Assembly: GCA_964558365.1 (NCBI GenBank) | Contig: CAZLCC010000010.1 | Location: 111,373-175,372, forward strand | Source of the DNA: CAZLCC01 sp964558365 | GTDB taxonomy: Bacteria; Patescibacteriota; Saccharimonadia; Saccharimonadales; Saccharimonadaceae | Length of the DNA stretch: 64,000 bases | Direction: 5' to 3' | Shown: in pieces, positions 43,420-52,669 of the stretch | Position numbering within the stretch: the stretch's first letter is position 1 | Layout: each line of letters begins with the position of its first letter | Position numbers and translations under genes: made by a program | Notes under the pieces: generated by a model | Told to the model about the DNA's origin: nothing | The model's input: only the letters and a program-made list of their open reading frames with translations | Databases searched by the model: none

Positions 43420-43716
43420 TTATTTCTTTTTCTTACCACCGTGATGGATTCTTAGCATCTCCATCACAACAACTCGTGCTAAGAAAATAAATATGACAAT
43501 ACCAACAAACACATAAAATATAGTAAAGAGTTTACCTGCCGGTGTAGTTGGAACAATGTCGCCATAACCAACAGTTGAAAGAGTAATTACCGTAAAGTAA
43601 AACGCATCAAGCCAGCTTAAATCTTCAACGTATTTATAAAAAACACCACCAAGAATAACGAAGAGGATGGCAAAAAGAACTATTTTTGAATAACTTTTAA
43701 CTGGGTTATCTTGCAT
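43420..43716 (-). CDS. Two-helix potassium channel
   Basis: 98 aa: a first helix (IVLFAILFVILGGVFYKYV), pore helix with selectivity filter TLSTVGYGDIVP, and a second helix (LFTIFYVFVGIVIFIFLARV), ending in basic residues (HHGGKKKK). This is the minimal KcsA/MthK-type pore, probably a tetramer, with no regulatory domain. Confidence 0.93.
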   Translation of the reverse strand: MQDNPVKSYSKIVLFAILFVILGGVFYKYVEDLSWLDAFYFTVITLSTVGYGDIVPTTPAGKLFTIFYVFVGIVIFIFLARVVVMEMLRIHHGGKKKK

Positions 43717-43791
43717 CTATTGTTTAGATCCTCATTTAATTTACTTACCCTTTATAATACTCTTAATTTGACAAAATAAAAGCAGCTTGCC

Positions 43792-44154
43792 ATGATGAGG
43801 GTAATGTCTGATTTTAATATTATTGCACAAAACATTGGTCAATTTATTGATATAGTTGGCGTGGCTATTATTTTAATAGGTATCGTTGCTTCAACCATTG
43901 CAGTTCTTTTCAAACTTACTCAAGGCTCTGCCCATAAGTTATATAAATCATATCGAAACAACCTAGCTCGTAGCATTCTGCTTGGGCTTGAGTTTCTTAT
44001 TGCTGGTGATATCATCCGCTCGGTCGCTGGAGACATCACGCTTGAAGGCGTCGTTATTTTAGGAATCATAGTTATTATTCGAACTATCATCAGTATGGAA
44101 TTTGAGCTTGAAATTAACGGTCGCTGGCCATGGCAACAAGCAAAGAAACACTAA
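43792..44154 (+). CDS. DUF1622 membrane protein
   Basis: 120 aa with three helices. The blocks YRNNLARSILLGLEFLIAGD and IIVIIRTIISMEFELEINGR followed by WPW are those of DUF1622. Unknown function. Several in-frame ATGs (43792, 43795, 43804) are possible starts. It overlaps the next gene by 25 bp. Confidence 0.88.
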   Translation: MMRVMSDFNIIAQNIGQFIDIVGVAIILIGIVASTIAVLFKLTQGSAHKLYKSYRNNLARSILLGLEFLIAGDIIRSVAGDITLEGVVILGIIVIIRTIISMEFELEINGRWPWQQAKKH

Positions 44155-44741
44155 CTCAACGTTTTTCAACTCGAAGAATTGAAGCCCTCAGCGACGGCGT
44201 ATTTGCCATTGCCATGACGCTACTTGTTCTCAACCTTGACGTTAGCGAGCTTGGTAAAGTCGCTAACAACCAAGAATTATGGCGCGCGCTAAACGGTATA
44301 TCTCAACAAGCTCTTAATTTTGTGATTAGCTTTTTGTTCCTTGGTGCAATGTGGGCTGTTCACACACGACAATTTGAATATATTAAACAAACCGACCGTC
44401 GCCTCATGACAATCAACACCTTGCGGCTACTCACCGTGGTTACTATCCCTTTTACCACGAGTGTTTCAACTGATTTTCTTGGCGTTCCACTAGCGCAAAT
44501 CATTCTTCCAATTAACGTATTTCTGCTCATTGCTATTAGCTTCTGGCAATGGCACTACGCAACAAGCAAGCGCACTGGCTTAAATAATGATGTGCCAAAG
44601 AAAATTCTAGAAGACGCAAATAGGCGCAATATTGTTATTCTTATAATTTCTTTTTCTGTCATTGTTCTTTCGTATTTTATCGGGTCGTTAGCATTCTTGC
44701 TTTTCTTACTGCCAGCATTAGGGCAAAAGCATTCAGATTAA
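44130..44741 (+). CDS. TMEM175-like potassium channel protein
   Basis: 203 aa, six helices. The RIEALSDGVFAIAMTLLVL motif at the first helix is the hallmark of the TMEM175/DUF1211 family, whose bacterial members form tetrameric K+-permeable channels without a TVGYG filter. Overlaps DUF1622 by 25 bp and lies near a classical K+ channel gene. Confidence 0.9.
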   Translation: MATSKETLTQRFSTRRIEALSDGVFAIAMTLLVLNLDVSELGKVANNQELWRALNGISQQALNFVISFLFLGAMWAVHTRQFEYIKQTDRRLMTINTLRLLTVVTIPFTTSVSTDFLGVPLAQIILPINVFLLIAISFWQWHYATSKRTGLNNDVPKKILEDANRRNIVILIISFSVIVLSYFIGSLAFLLFLLPALGQKHSD

Positions 44742-44743
44742 GC

Positions 44744-45238
44744 TTAGCGATAATTTGTAAAGTGGATAGGGAAGTCAAAGTTTTCTTCTTTTATAAATCC
44801 CGTTGCGGCTTGCAGCTCATCTTTCTTCGCGCTTGAAACTCGCACAGCCTCGCCTTGAATTTGCGCTTTTACTTTTGGTAACTTTTCGCGCAGTAGTTTT
44901 GTAATCTTTTTTGCTTTTTCTTGGTCGAGCCCTTCTTTAAACGGAATTTCTTTTGTTGTTCGCATATTTGCTTCATTCACACTTTTTGTTTCATCAAGCA
45001 CTTTTGAAGTTAGATTGCGAGTAGCAAGTTTTTTACGAAAGATATCAACAATCGCATCAATTTGCCACTCATTACTGCCAATAACTTTTAGGCCAGTTTT
45101 ATCGCCAAGCCATTCAATTGCTGCTGGCGTACCTTTAAAATCATAACGATTCGCAATTTCACGCTGCGCCTGCAAGAACGCATTATTCATCTCTGCTTTG
45201 TCATATTCTGAAACGATATCAAAACTAAATGCTGCCAT
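44744..45238 (-). CDS. YajQ-family nucleotide-binding protein
   Basis: 164 aa. Start AFSFDIVSEYDKAEMNNAFL, GTPAAIEWLGDKTG-like centre and end VKAQIQGEAVRVSSAKKDEL match YajQ. Family members bind c-di-GMP or nucleotides and RNA. Ends 3 bp from the converging TMEM175 gene. Confidence 0.93.
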   Translation of the reverse strand: MAAFSFDIVSEYDKAEMNNAFLQAQREIANRYDFKGTPAAIEWLGDKTGLKVIGSNEWQIDAIVDIFRKKLATRNLTSKVLDETKSVNEANMRTTKEIPFKEGLDQEKAKKITKLLREKLPKVKAQIQGEAVRVSSAKKDELQAATGFIKEENFDFPIHFTNYR

Positions 45239-45256
45239 ATTGTTTTATATTATAAC

Positions 45257-46141
45257 TTACCGCGCCAGAATAAGCTCTTCGTCTGAAGAAATTGCTTCGC
45301 TAAATCCATGCACGGCCGCTAAACCTAATGGCATTGCCTTTTTGTAGCGATCAGCAAGCCACTTCTTATATTCTTCAGTATCTTCGGGTCGTAATTCATT
45401 CACCTGAATGGCAAGCTCTTCAACATATTCAGTATATTCTTTATCAATCGCCCCAAGATCTGTAAGAATCTTTGGAAGTTTTTCATCTTCTGCCACATGA
45501 TCGAATAGGCTACGCTCTTCTTTAAACCCATCTTTTTCTAACAAAACACACAACTGGCTAGCTTTTCTTCCAAGCGACTTTGGCAGCTCAAGTACTCTTT
45601 GCATAGCCTTAATTGATTTATCATCATCAAAATGAAGTGGGGCAGTGGTAATGCCTCTATGTTTATAGATCAAATAACCAAGCACAACACTACGCAGCTG
45701 CTCTCCGCTTGGTATCTCTTGTGCAATTTGTATTATCTTTTCATCTTGTTTACCGATGCTCCATGTAGGATTTTTTATCGCATTAGCTAAATAAACACTG
45801 AAGAGCCTATCGTGCATTCGCTGCGTGCGAGCCTCAAACGATTCGTTTGCAATCCAAATGTTTGGCTCAATTTTTACATGCGTTTTTTGCTCGGCTTCCT
45901 CTATAATTTCTCTAATTTGCGAAAGAGTTTTATAAGATTCATCAGCATCAATCAAACAATCCAAATCGCTGCGCACATTCGCGTGCTTGTCTTCATCTAC
46001 TACAGAGCCATAAACCGTCGTAAGATCAACACCTTCAACCCGAGGAACTTCCTCAATGATTTTTTGCGCTGCTTCTAGGTGCGCACCATTTTGCGGAATA
46101 GCACCATTGGCAATTTCTCTACTAGAATAAACAACTCCCAT
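45257..46141 (-). CDS. Nucleotidyltransferase-domain protein
   Basis: 294 aa. The N-terminal third contains the NTase pattern TTVYGSVVDEDKHANVRSDL with following DCLID, i.e. GS plus DxD. The rest is alpha-helical (about residues 110-290) with no further known motif. Might be an antibiotic- or tRNA-type nucleotidyltransferase; substrate not known. Leader is short. Confidence 0.7.
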   Translation of the reverse strand: MGVVYSSREIANGAIPQNGAHLEAAQKIIEEVPRVEGVDLTTVYGSVVDEDKHANVRSDLDCLIDADESYKTLSQIREIIEEAEQKTHVKIEPNIWIANESFEARTQRMHDRLFSVYLANAIKNPTWSIGKQDEKIIQIAQEIPSGEQLRSVVLGYLIYKHRGITTAPLHFDDDKSIKAMQRVLELPKSLGRKASQLCVLLEKDGFKEERSLFDHVAEDEKLPKILTDLGAIDKEYTEYVEELAIQVNELRPEDTEEYKKWLADRYKKAMPLGLAAVHGFSEAISSDEELILAR

Positions 46142-46195
46142 TAGAATTTATGGTATACCATTTTGCTTAAAAAACTAACTGGTTATGGTTAAACG

Positions 46196-46220
46196 AAAAA
46201 AGCCGAGCAAATGCTCGACT
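46196..46220 (-). terminator. Terminator of tRNA-Gln
   Basis: On the minus strand AGTCGAGC-ATTT-GCTCGGCT followed by five T. Confidence 0.8.
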
Positions 46221-46227
46221 GTTTTCG

Positions 46228-46302
46228 TGGCTGGGACGGAGGGATTCGAACCCCCGAATGCCTGGACCAAAACCAGGTGCCTTACCACTTGGCCACGTCC
46301 CA
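46228..46302 (-). tRNA. tRNA-Gln (TTG)
   Basis: Minus strand. Acceptor TGGGACG/CGTCCCA, D-arm GGCCAAGTGGTAAGGCA, anticodon arm CCTGG-TTTTGGT-CCAGG giving TTG, T-arm GGGGGTTCGAATCCCTC. CCA encoded at 46228-46230. Confidence 0.94.
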
Positions 46303-46376
46303 ATATGTTTTAGCTGTGGCGTACGCTAAAACATTATATCAGAATAATTTAAGAACTGTTATAATAGCTCTTAGTT

Positions 46377-47951
46377 ATGAATTCTCGTACGTCACTTACA
46401 GCTGACGGCATATGGCTTCGTGATCAACTTGCGATTGCAAAAGCCAATGCCCGAAACAAACATACTCAAGATATGGCTACTAGCAAAATTTATGTTGCGA
46501 GTAGCGGCTATATGGTCTCTTCGGCTTATGAACAGCTTCGCAACGCCGCAGAATACACCGAAGAGCATTTATTGCTGCAACGAGCCATCCGGCGCTTTTA
46601 TAAACGAAATATCTCGTTTCATGAAGCAACACCACGGAAAAACTTAGGCGAAGAGCTTGTTATTGAGCTTACACAGGCAGGCTATTTGGCAAATAACACT
46701 GTTAATAAAACAACCGCCACGCATATTGATAAACTTATTCTGGAGCACTACCGCACATATTATGAATTTAAGAAGCACCACGTTGGGCAAGAGCGAAGTA
46801 TTGAATGGCTACTTGATACGATCTCTGTGCAGACTGAAGTTGCATTAAATAAAAATCCCTATATAGAAATCTTTGCTAATTTTTCTTATCAGCATTATGT
46901 GAAAGTACTTTCTAAAGAAAAGCTTTTTGAAACTGATAAAGTTACAGACTACGAAGCGTCTCTTTATGTTGCAATCCACAGAGCGCTGTTAAAGTCTGAT
47001 ATTGCTACTACTCGCAATGCAATGATTCAGCTTTATAGGCAGTCACCAAAAAATATTTCTGAATATATTCATTTTAATAAAAAGATTGATGAGATATTTG
47101 CCTCACATACCACAGAAACACTCACAAGAGTGGTGAATAAACACGGGGCGCCACTTAGAATCATCAAGCGTATGATTGACGAATATCCAAACTTAAATCA
47201 CGTGCTAGACAAACAAGGTAGTTTTTTAGGGCTTTATGAAGACCAGACGCACACAGAATATAAGGCGATTGGCAAAAAGGTTAACAGGGGAATTATAAAG
47301 AGTATTATCTTCTTGTTTATTACAAAGGTAATTGTTGGTATTGCAATTGAAATTCCATACGACCTATACATCACTGGCACTATTATTGTTCTGCCGCTTG
47401 TTATAAATCTTCTTGTTCCGCCGTTGTATATGGCTACATTAAAACTTGGGCTAACGATTCCGGGGCACGCCAACACCTTAGCGCTTAAAGAATATGCAGA
47501 CGCATTACTTTATGAAAGCAATCAAGACTTTAAATATGCCTACACCCGAGCAAAATCGAGTAATTCGCTACTTGCTAGTATCGCTTACGCGATGATGTTT
47601 ATTGTTTCATTTGGCTTTGTTACGAGCTTGCTACTGCTTGCGCATTTTGAATGGTTGCATATTATTATATTCTTCATCTTTATTTCAACTGCAAGCTTCC
47701 TAGGCTTCCGCTTGTCGCGCATGATTCAAGAGCTAGAGATTATTACCACAAAACAAGGGATTATCGCCGTGTTGCGTGATTTCTTTTATACGCCATTTAT
47801 TCTGGTTGGCAGCTGGCTGTCAGATAAATACGCCCGCATGAATTTTGCAACACTTATTTTAGATATGGCAATTGAACTGCCACTAAAAACATTTTTGCGA
47901 CTTTCTCGGCAATGGACGCGCTTCTTAAGCGAAAAACGAGATCAAATTTAG
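46377..47951 (+). CDS. Hypothetical membrane protein, 524 aa
   Basis: Not recognised. A 300-residue cytosolic helical part (with repeated basic and aromatic helices such as HVGQERSIEWLLDTISVQTE) precedes four membrane helices: about 302-322, 328-352, 400-423 and 425-447. The C-terminus is basic. A TATAAT box (46360-46365) lies eleven bases before the ATG. Ends overlapping the convergent gene by 4 bp. Confidence 0.65.
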   Translation: MNSRTSLTADGIWLRDQLAIAKANARNKHTQDMATSKIYVASSGYMVSSAYEQLRNAAEYTEEHLLLQRAIRRFYKRNISFHEATPRKNLGEELVIELTQAGYLANNTVNKTTATHIDKLILEHYRTYYEFKKHHVGQERSIEWLLDTISVQTEVALNKNPYIEIFANFSYQHYVKVLSKEKLFETDKVTDYEASLYVAIHRALLKSDIATTRNAMIQLYRQSPKNISEYIHFNKKIDEIFASHTTETLTRVVNKHGAPLRIIKRMIDEYPNLNHVLDKQGSFLGLYEDQTHTEYKAIGKKVNRGIIKSIIFLFITKVIVGIAIEIPYDLYITGTIIVLPLVINLLVPPLYMATLKLGLTIPGHANTLALKEYADALLYESNQDFKYAYTRAKSSNSLLASIAYAMMFIVSFGFVTSLLLLAHFEWLHIIIFFIFISTASFLGFRLSRMIQELEIITTKQGIIAVLRDFFYTPFILVGSWLSDKYARMNFATLILDMAIELPLKTFLRLSRQWTRFLSEKRDQI

Positions 47952-48436
47952 CTTGTCTTGATTCGACGATAGCTAAATTCAGCAGCGATGCGCCACTGGG
48001 TTGGATTGTCGCTGTCAAACTGGCGGATGACGCCATCTTTAATCTCTTTTATTTGCACTAGCGCTGGGTTATATGGCGCAAGCGTACGATAAAACGCGAT
48101 ATCGCTGGCAGAAACAATGCCTTTTCCAGGAAAAACTTCTTGATATTTCTCGCGGCCAATTCGGTCAAAATAATCTGGTTCTCCCTTAGGAGGCAAAAAG
48201 ATTTCGGCCCTTAAGCCCATTCTTACAACAATTTTTCTTATATCACGCAGAAGTAACCGTGCTTCACCAGAAATAAGCACAAAAAGTTCATTCTTGGCTG
48301 TTAAAAACACCGTTGCCTCAGAGGTATGACTAACAGCAACACTTCGAGCAATAACTTGTTTTATATCAACTTTTAGGCCAAATTTATCCTTGGCTAACTT
48401 CTCAATTGCAAAGTCTTCATAGATTTCGTGGTTCAC
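47948..48436 (-). CDS. Hypothetical protein, 162 aa
   Basis: Not recognised; soluble, with a beta-rich first half (TVFLTAKNELFVLISGEARL) and a charged second half. I place the start at GTG 48436 rather than a TTG at 48454, because a TATTAT box lies at 48448-48443, six bases before the GTG. That box is the same stretch that serves the divergent helicase gene on the other strand. Confidence 0.55.
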   Translation of the reverse strand: MNHEIYEDFAIEKLAKDKFGLKVDIKQVIARSVAVSHTSEATVFLTAKNELFVLISGEARLLLRDIRKIVVRMGLRAEIFLPPKGEPDYFDRIGREKYQEVFPGKGIVSASDIAFYRTLAPYNPALVQIKEIKDGVIRQFDSDNPTQWRIAAEFSYRRIKTS

Positions 48437-48441
48437 CCCTG

Positions 48442-48448
48442 TATAATA
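48442..48448. promoter_or_regulatory. Shared -10 box of two divergent genes
   Basis: TATAATA reads TATAAT on the plus strand (48442-48447) and TATTAT on the minus strand (48448-48443), each a few bases before a start codon, 48456 (+) and 48436 (-). A symmetric -10 can drive both directions. Confidence 0.5.
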
Positions 48449-48455
48449 AAACAAG

Positions 48456-51400
48456 ATGGATAATTTTGCACGGCGGTATAAAAAATTGAATAAAAATCAG
48501 CGCTTGGCGGTTGATACAATCGACGGCCCAGTGATGGTTGTAGCCGGTCCTGGAACAGGGAAGACCGAGCTTCTTAGCATGCGAGTTGCCAATATTTTGC
48601 AAAAAACCGACACGTCAGCTCAAAACATTCTTTGCCTTACATTTACTGAGTCTGGTGCAAACACTATGCGCGAACGCCTTATTGAGCTTATGGGGCAAGA
48701 GGCATATGGTGTTTCTGTGCACACTTTTCATAGCTTTGGCAGTGAAATTATTAACAGACACAGTGATTATTTTTATAGTGGCGCGCATTTTCACCCTGCA
48801 GATGAATTAAGCAGCTATAACGTGCTGCGCGGCATTTTTGAAAAACTTCCGCACGATAATCCATTAAGTAGCAAAATGAACGATGAATACACGCAGCTTC
48901 GCTCTGTTCAAAATACTATTTCAGATTTTAAAAAGAGCGGCTTAACTCCTGATGAAATTCAAAAAATACTTAAAAATAATACTCTGTTTCTAGATTTTGC
49001 CGAACCACTTTTGCAAAAAATATTCGCGAGCAGAATTAGCAAAGCAACTATTACAGAGCTTGAGAAAATAGTGCCTAAACTTGCGTCATTTAAAGAAGAG
49101 GCTTTAAGTTTACCAAATATTACTGACCTCAGCACTGTTTGTACCGAACAGCTTGAAAGGGCAGTCGAGCGTGCGCAAAATGAAGACAGCACCAAGCCAA
49201 TTACAGAATGGAAAAATACATGGCTAGAAAAAAATAGCGAGAACGACTTTATTTTTAAAGATAGAAAACGCGCTAAAAAACTCTTGGCTGCAAGTTTTAT
49301 TTACAGCGATTATTTACGCGCTATGCAAGAAAACGCGCTCTACGATTACGACGATATGATTTTAAGAGTCGCCCATGCCCTTGAGATATTTGATGATCTT
49401 CGGCTAAATCTGCAAGAGCAATATCAGTATATTTTAGTTGACGAATTTCAAGATACAAATGGTGCACAGATGCGTATTTTAAATGACTTAACAAATAATG
49501 AACTGTACGCCGGCAAACCAAATATCCTAGTTGTTGGTGATGACGATCAAGCAATTTATAGCTTTCAAGGAGCAGAAGTTGGCAATATTATTTCATTTAA
49601 AGATCGATTCTCAGCATTAAAAACAATTACTCTTACTGAAAATTATCGTTCCTCAGAAGCTATTTTATCGCGCTCACGAGAAGTCATTACGCAGGGCGAA
49701 AACAGGCTTGAAAACCATTTACAAGATATAGATAAAACACTCGTTGCAAATAGTAACCACCCGAAAAGTAGCGTTAGTTTAGTAGAATACGAAACGCAAA
49801 ACGATGAGCTCTATTCGCTAGCCCAAGAAGTTAAAGGTCGCATAAAAGACGGCGAAAAGCCGGGCAATATTGCGATCTTAGCGCGCTCTCATAAAGATAT
49901 TCAACTGCTTTTACCTTATTTTAGCCACGAAGGCATTGCCGTGCATTATGAACATAAAGATAATATCTTACAGCAACCACCAATCATAGCACTCACGTCA
50001 CTTGCAAAAATGCTGCATAGTATTGCAATTGGTCGTATCGACGATGCCAACGCAATGTTACCAGAGCTACTTGCGCATCCCGCGTGGGAACTTTCGCCAA
50101 AAATACTTTGGCAACTAAGCCTTAAAGCACATAAAGAAAGGCGATTTTGGCTTGAAATAATGCTTGAAGAGAACAATAAGCTAAAGAGTATAGCAGAGTG
50201 GCTGATTGCCATGGCGCACGACACTCAAAGCCATCCGCTCGACGTTTCTTTAGATATTTTGCTTGGCAATGGCAACAAAGAAAGCGATTTTACTTCGCCA
50301 TTTATGAAGTATTTCTTTTCAGATAAAAAACTGAGGGAGCAGCCCGATGCTTACTTATCATATTTACGATCTCTGCAACTTTTGCGCCAAAAGCTCACAG
50401 AATATATGCCAGAAAAAACACTCAACCTAAAAGATTTCGTTGAATTTATCGCCATGCATCAGCAAGCAAATCTCTCTATAAATGCCGAGACCGACCCTTC
50501 AAACGATAGGCTTGACGCCGTAAATATTATGACCGCGCACAAAGCAAAAGGGCAGGAATTTGAAAGTGTTTTTATTGTTAACGCAACCGATACAACCTGG
50601 GGAACAAAAAGTCGCGGAAGGTCACAACGACTATCGTATCCTGCAAATATTCCAATTGCTCCAGCGGGTGAAAGCGCAGATGAACGCTTACGACTCTTTT
50701 TCGTTGCGCTCACCAGGGCAAAGCGCGAGCTTTCTATTTCATATTCTTTAAAAAGCACCGCCGAAAAGCCAACAATTCTGGCTAATTTCTTGCACATCAA
50801 AAACTTAAAACCAAAAATAGTGACGACACAACCCTTAAAAACGCAGATTGAGACGGCGACTTATGCTTGGCAAGATAGCGTTTTAAATAGTAATAATCTT
50901 TCTTTTAAAGAACTCATAAAATCTCATCTTGCTAATTATCAAATTAGCCCAACTCACTTAAACAATTTCATAGATATCGTCGATTGCGGACCGCAAAGTT
51001 TCTTTATGCAAAATATTCTTAAATTTCCGCAGGCTGCTCACCCAAGCGCAGCATTTGGCTCTGCTATTCATAAAACACTGCAAAAAGCACACCTTCACCT
51101 CAGCAGTACCAAAGAGCGCCGACCGCTAGAAGATATCTTGCACGATTTTGAAGTCTTTTTAAGCGAGCAAAGGCTCGAACCAAATAGCTTTGAATATTAT
51201 TTGCAAAAAGGAAGTGATACCCTGCAAGCCTATCTCAATGCTAGATATGATAGTTTTACTGAAGATCAAAAAGTTGAAAGTAATTTTAGCGGTCAAAACG
51301 CCGTTATTAATTCAGTTCACTTGACAGGTGCAATTGATGTTATGTCGATAAATTCTAAAGAAAAAATAATAGATATTATTGATTATAAAACCGGCAAACC

Positions 51401-51743
51401 GGCTCTTAGTTGGAAGGGGAGAGATGACTATGAAAAGATTAAGCTTCATAGATACAAACAGCAACTTCTTTTCTATAAATTGATGGTTGAAAACTCGCAG
51501 CAATATAGCGAATACACAGTGAAAAATGCAGCTTTAGAGTTTGTCGAGCCCGAAAAAGAGGGGGGTCAAATTCGCCAACTTGTTATTGAATATGACCAAA
51601 CCGAGCTTGTAGAGTTTATAAAACTGCTCGAAGCCGTTTGGCAAAAAATCAAGAATGCCAATATGCCCAATACAGAAAACTACGACAAAAATTATAAAGG
51701 TATTTTACAGTTTGAAGACGACCTGAAAAAAGACTTGATTTAG
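48456..51743 (+). CDS. UvrD/AddA-like helicase-nuclease
   Basis: 1095 aa. SF1 helicase motifs: I GPGTGKTELL at 31-40, II VDEFQDTNGAQM near 327, III GDDDQAIYSFQGAEV, IV TENYRSSEAIL, V TAHKAKGQEFESVFI, VI FFVALTRAKRELSIS. The last 250 residues form a PD-(D/E)xK nuclease (AFGSAIHKTLQKAHL ... IDIIDYKTGKP) as in AddB/RecB-type enzymes. It likely processes double-strand breaks or stalled forks. TATAAT ends eight bases before its ATG: a leaderless-type start. Confidence 0.92.
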   Translation: MDNFARRYKKLNKNQRLAVDTIDGPVMVVAGPGTGKTELLSMRVANILQKTDTSAQNILCLTFTESGANTMRERLIELMGQEAYGVSVHTFHSFGSEIINRHSDYFYSGAHFHPADELSSYNVLRGIFEKLPHDNPLSSKMNDEYTQLRSVQNTISDFKKSGLTPDEIQKILKNNTLFLDFAEPLLQKIFASRISKATITELEKIVPKLASFKEEALSLPNITDLSTVCTEQLERAVERAQNEDSTKPITEWKNTWLEKNSENDFIFKDRKRAKKLLAASFIYSDYLRAMQENALYDYDDMILRVAHALEIFDDLRLNLQEQYQYILVDEFQDTNGAQMRILNDLTNNELYAGKPNILVVGDDDQAIYSFQGAEVGNIISFKDRFSALKTITLTENYRSSEAILSRSREVITQGENRLENHLQDIDKTLVANSNHPKSSVSLVEYETQNDELYSLAQEVKGRIKDGEKPGNIAILARSHKDIQLLLPYFSHEGIAVHYEHKDNILQQPPIIALTSLAKMLHSIAIGRIDDANAMLPELLAHPAWELSPKILWQLSLKAHKERRFWLEIMLEENNKLKSIAEWLIAMAHDTQSHPLDVSLDILLGNGNKESDFTSPFMKYFFSDKKLREQPDAYLSYLRSLQLLRQKLTEYMPEKTLNLKDFVEFIAMHQQANLSINAETDPSNDRLDAVNIMTAHKAKGQEFESVFIVNATDTTWGTKSRGRSQRLSYPANIPIAPAGESADERLRLFFVALTRAKRELSISYSLKSTAEKPTILANFLHIKNLKPKIVTTQPLKTQIETATYAWQDSVLNSNNLSFKELIKSHLANYQISPTHLNNFIDIVDCGPQSFFMQNILKFPQAAHPSAAFGSAIHKTLQKAHLHLSSTKERRPLEDILHDFEVFLSEQRLEPNSFEYYLQKGSDTLQAYLNARYDSFTEDQKVESNFSGQNAVINSVHLTGAIDVMSINSKEKIIDIIDYKTGKPALSWKGRDDYEKIKLHRYKQQLLFYKLMVENSQQYSEYTVKNAALEFVEPEKEGGQIRQLVIEYDQTELVEFIKLLEAVWQKIKNANMPNTENYDKNYKGILQFEDDLKKDLI

Positions 51744-51763
51744 TCTATCTAAAGTGATATAGT
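51735..51763 (+). promoter_or_regulatory. Promoter of the giant RNA
   Basis: TTGATT (51735-51740), 17-nt spacer, TATAGT (51758-51763), overlapping the stop codon of the helicase gene. Predicted start near 51770. The spacing and boxes are among the best in the window. Confidence 0.75.
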
Positions 51764-51808
51764 GTTACAGCAACTTGAGGTGGGAGTCCAAGCCCCACCT
51801 CAAGTCTA

Positions 51809-51912
51809 GCGCCTATAATGCTCAGCGGTAGAGCGGCGTCTGATCAGATACAAGACTTTCACCAGTCAACGAAAATCAGACTGCGGTCGCAGGTTCAAAT
51901 CCTGCTAGGCGC
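51809..51912 (+). other. tRNA-like domain of the giant RNA
   Basis: Acceptor-like stem GCGCCTA (51809-51815) with TAGGCGC (51906-51912), D-arm-like GCTC-AGCGGTA-GAGC (51820-51834) and a perfect T-arm GCAGG-TTCAAAT-CCTGC (51889-51905). Between D and T arms there are 54 nt rather than the usual 22-40; they form a long stem GTCTGAT/ATCAGAC (51838-51844/51875-51881) with a GACT/AGTC hairpin inside, so no seven-base anticodon loop. Four bases rather than two join acceptor and D-arm, and no CCA is encoded. It could be a degenerate or intron-bearing tRNA, but a structural tRNA mimic built into the RNA fits better. Confidence 0.65.
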
Positions 51913-52669
51913 GCTTTGCAGCACCTTTAAAGTTTGCGACGGTAGATCTTCTGCCAGGGTAGAGAATTTTTTTACCCTGGATAAGAGGAGAGGAAGAACT
52001 TAGAAGGCGCAATGCTGACAGGTCTTCTAGCTCACGTAAAACCTCGGTTTAGGCAACCGTGGGCACCGTCGCAATTCATTTGCAGAAGTAGCTTCTTCTC
52101 AGGACACCTGTCTTCCCCCAGACAGATGAAGGAGCCCAGGAGTGATCCTCCTGTGTTGCGCACACCCGCAATGCTTCTGCAAAACTTGTAGCAGTTCTCC
52201 TCAACATCAGCCTCATAACCTGCTGGTGTTCAAACAGGAGCACGAAATGACCCGAGCAAGGTCTCGTGGTGTTCCTCGGCCGAGGACACGACTGCTACAA
52301 ATCCCTTGCGACAACCTACCTGTAACCACCTCATATCCTGTGGTTACGATAGGGTCGGTGTCATCTCCCATGAACCACAAGGTTGTCGCAAGCTTGTCAG
52401 TACACTCTTTGTTTGGCAGGGGAAAGCCCAAACGAAGACTATCCGCAGGGAGGGAGGCTGATCATTTCGATGATCATCACCTGGGTAGAGTACTGCCAGA
52501 TCTCGCGTGTGCGACTCTCGTGTTGAGCATAGACACGTTCGGCTCTAAGCTGAGATAAAAAATCTCAGATAGAACTAAAAAATGAACGTTAGCTCCACGA
52601 GAGTTCCGCACCGCGGGATTTACGTAACTAGAGGAATTTGATATCCATCAATAGTACTCGTTACACCTT

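Noticed and set aside
51809..51912. Ordinary tRNA-Ser/Leu with long variable arm or a selenocysteine tRNA
   Set aside because: An alternative fold (CAGTC 51863-51867 with GACTG 51879-51883) gives a variable arm but leaves an 11-nt anticodon loop and too many bases; no sensible anticodon results.
52142..52558. Open frame of 138 codons in the giant RNA, and others at 51818-52003 and 52213-52431
   Set aside because: No ribosome site, odd composition rich in Cys, Ser, Pro and Arg, and the same bases form long perfect helices. They are by-products of a stop-poor structured RNA.
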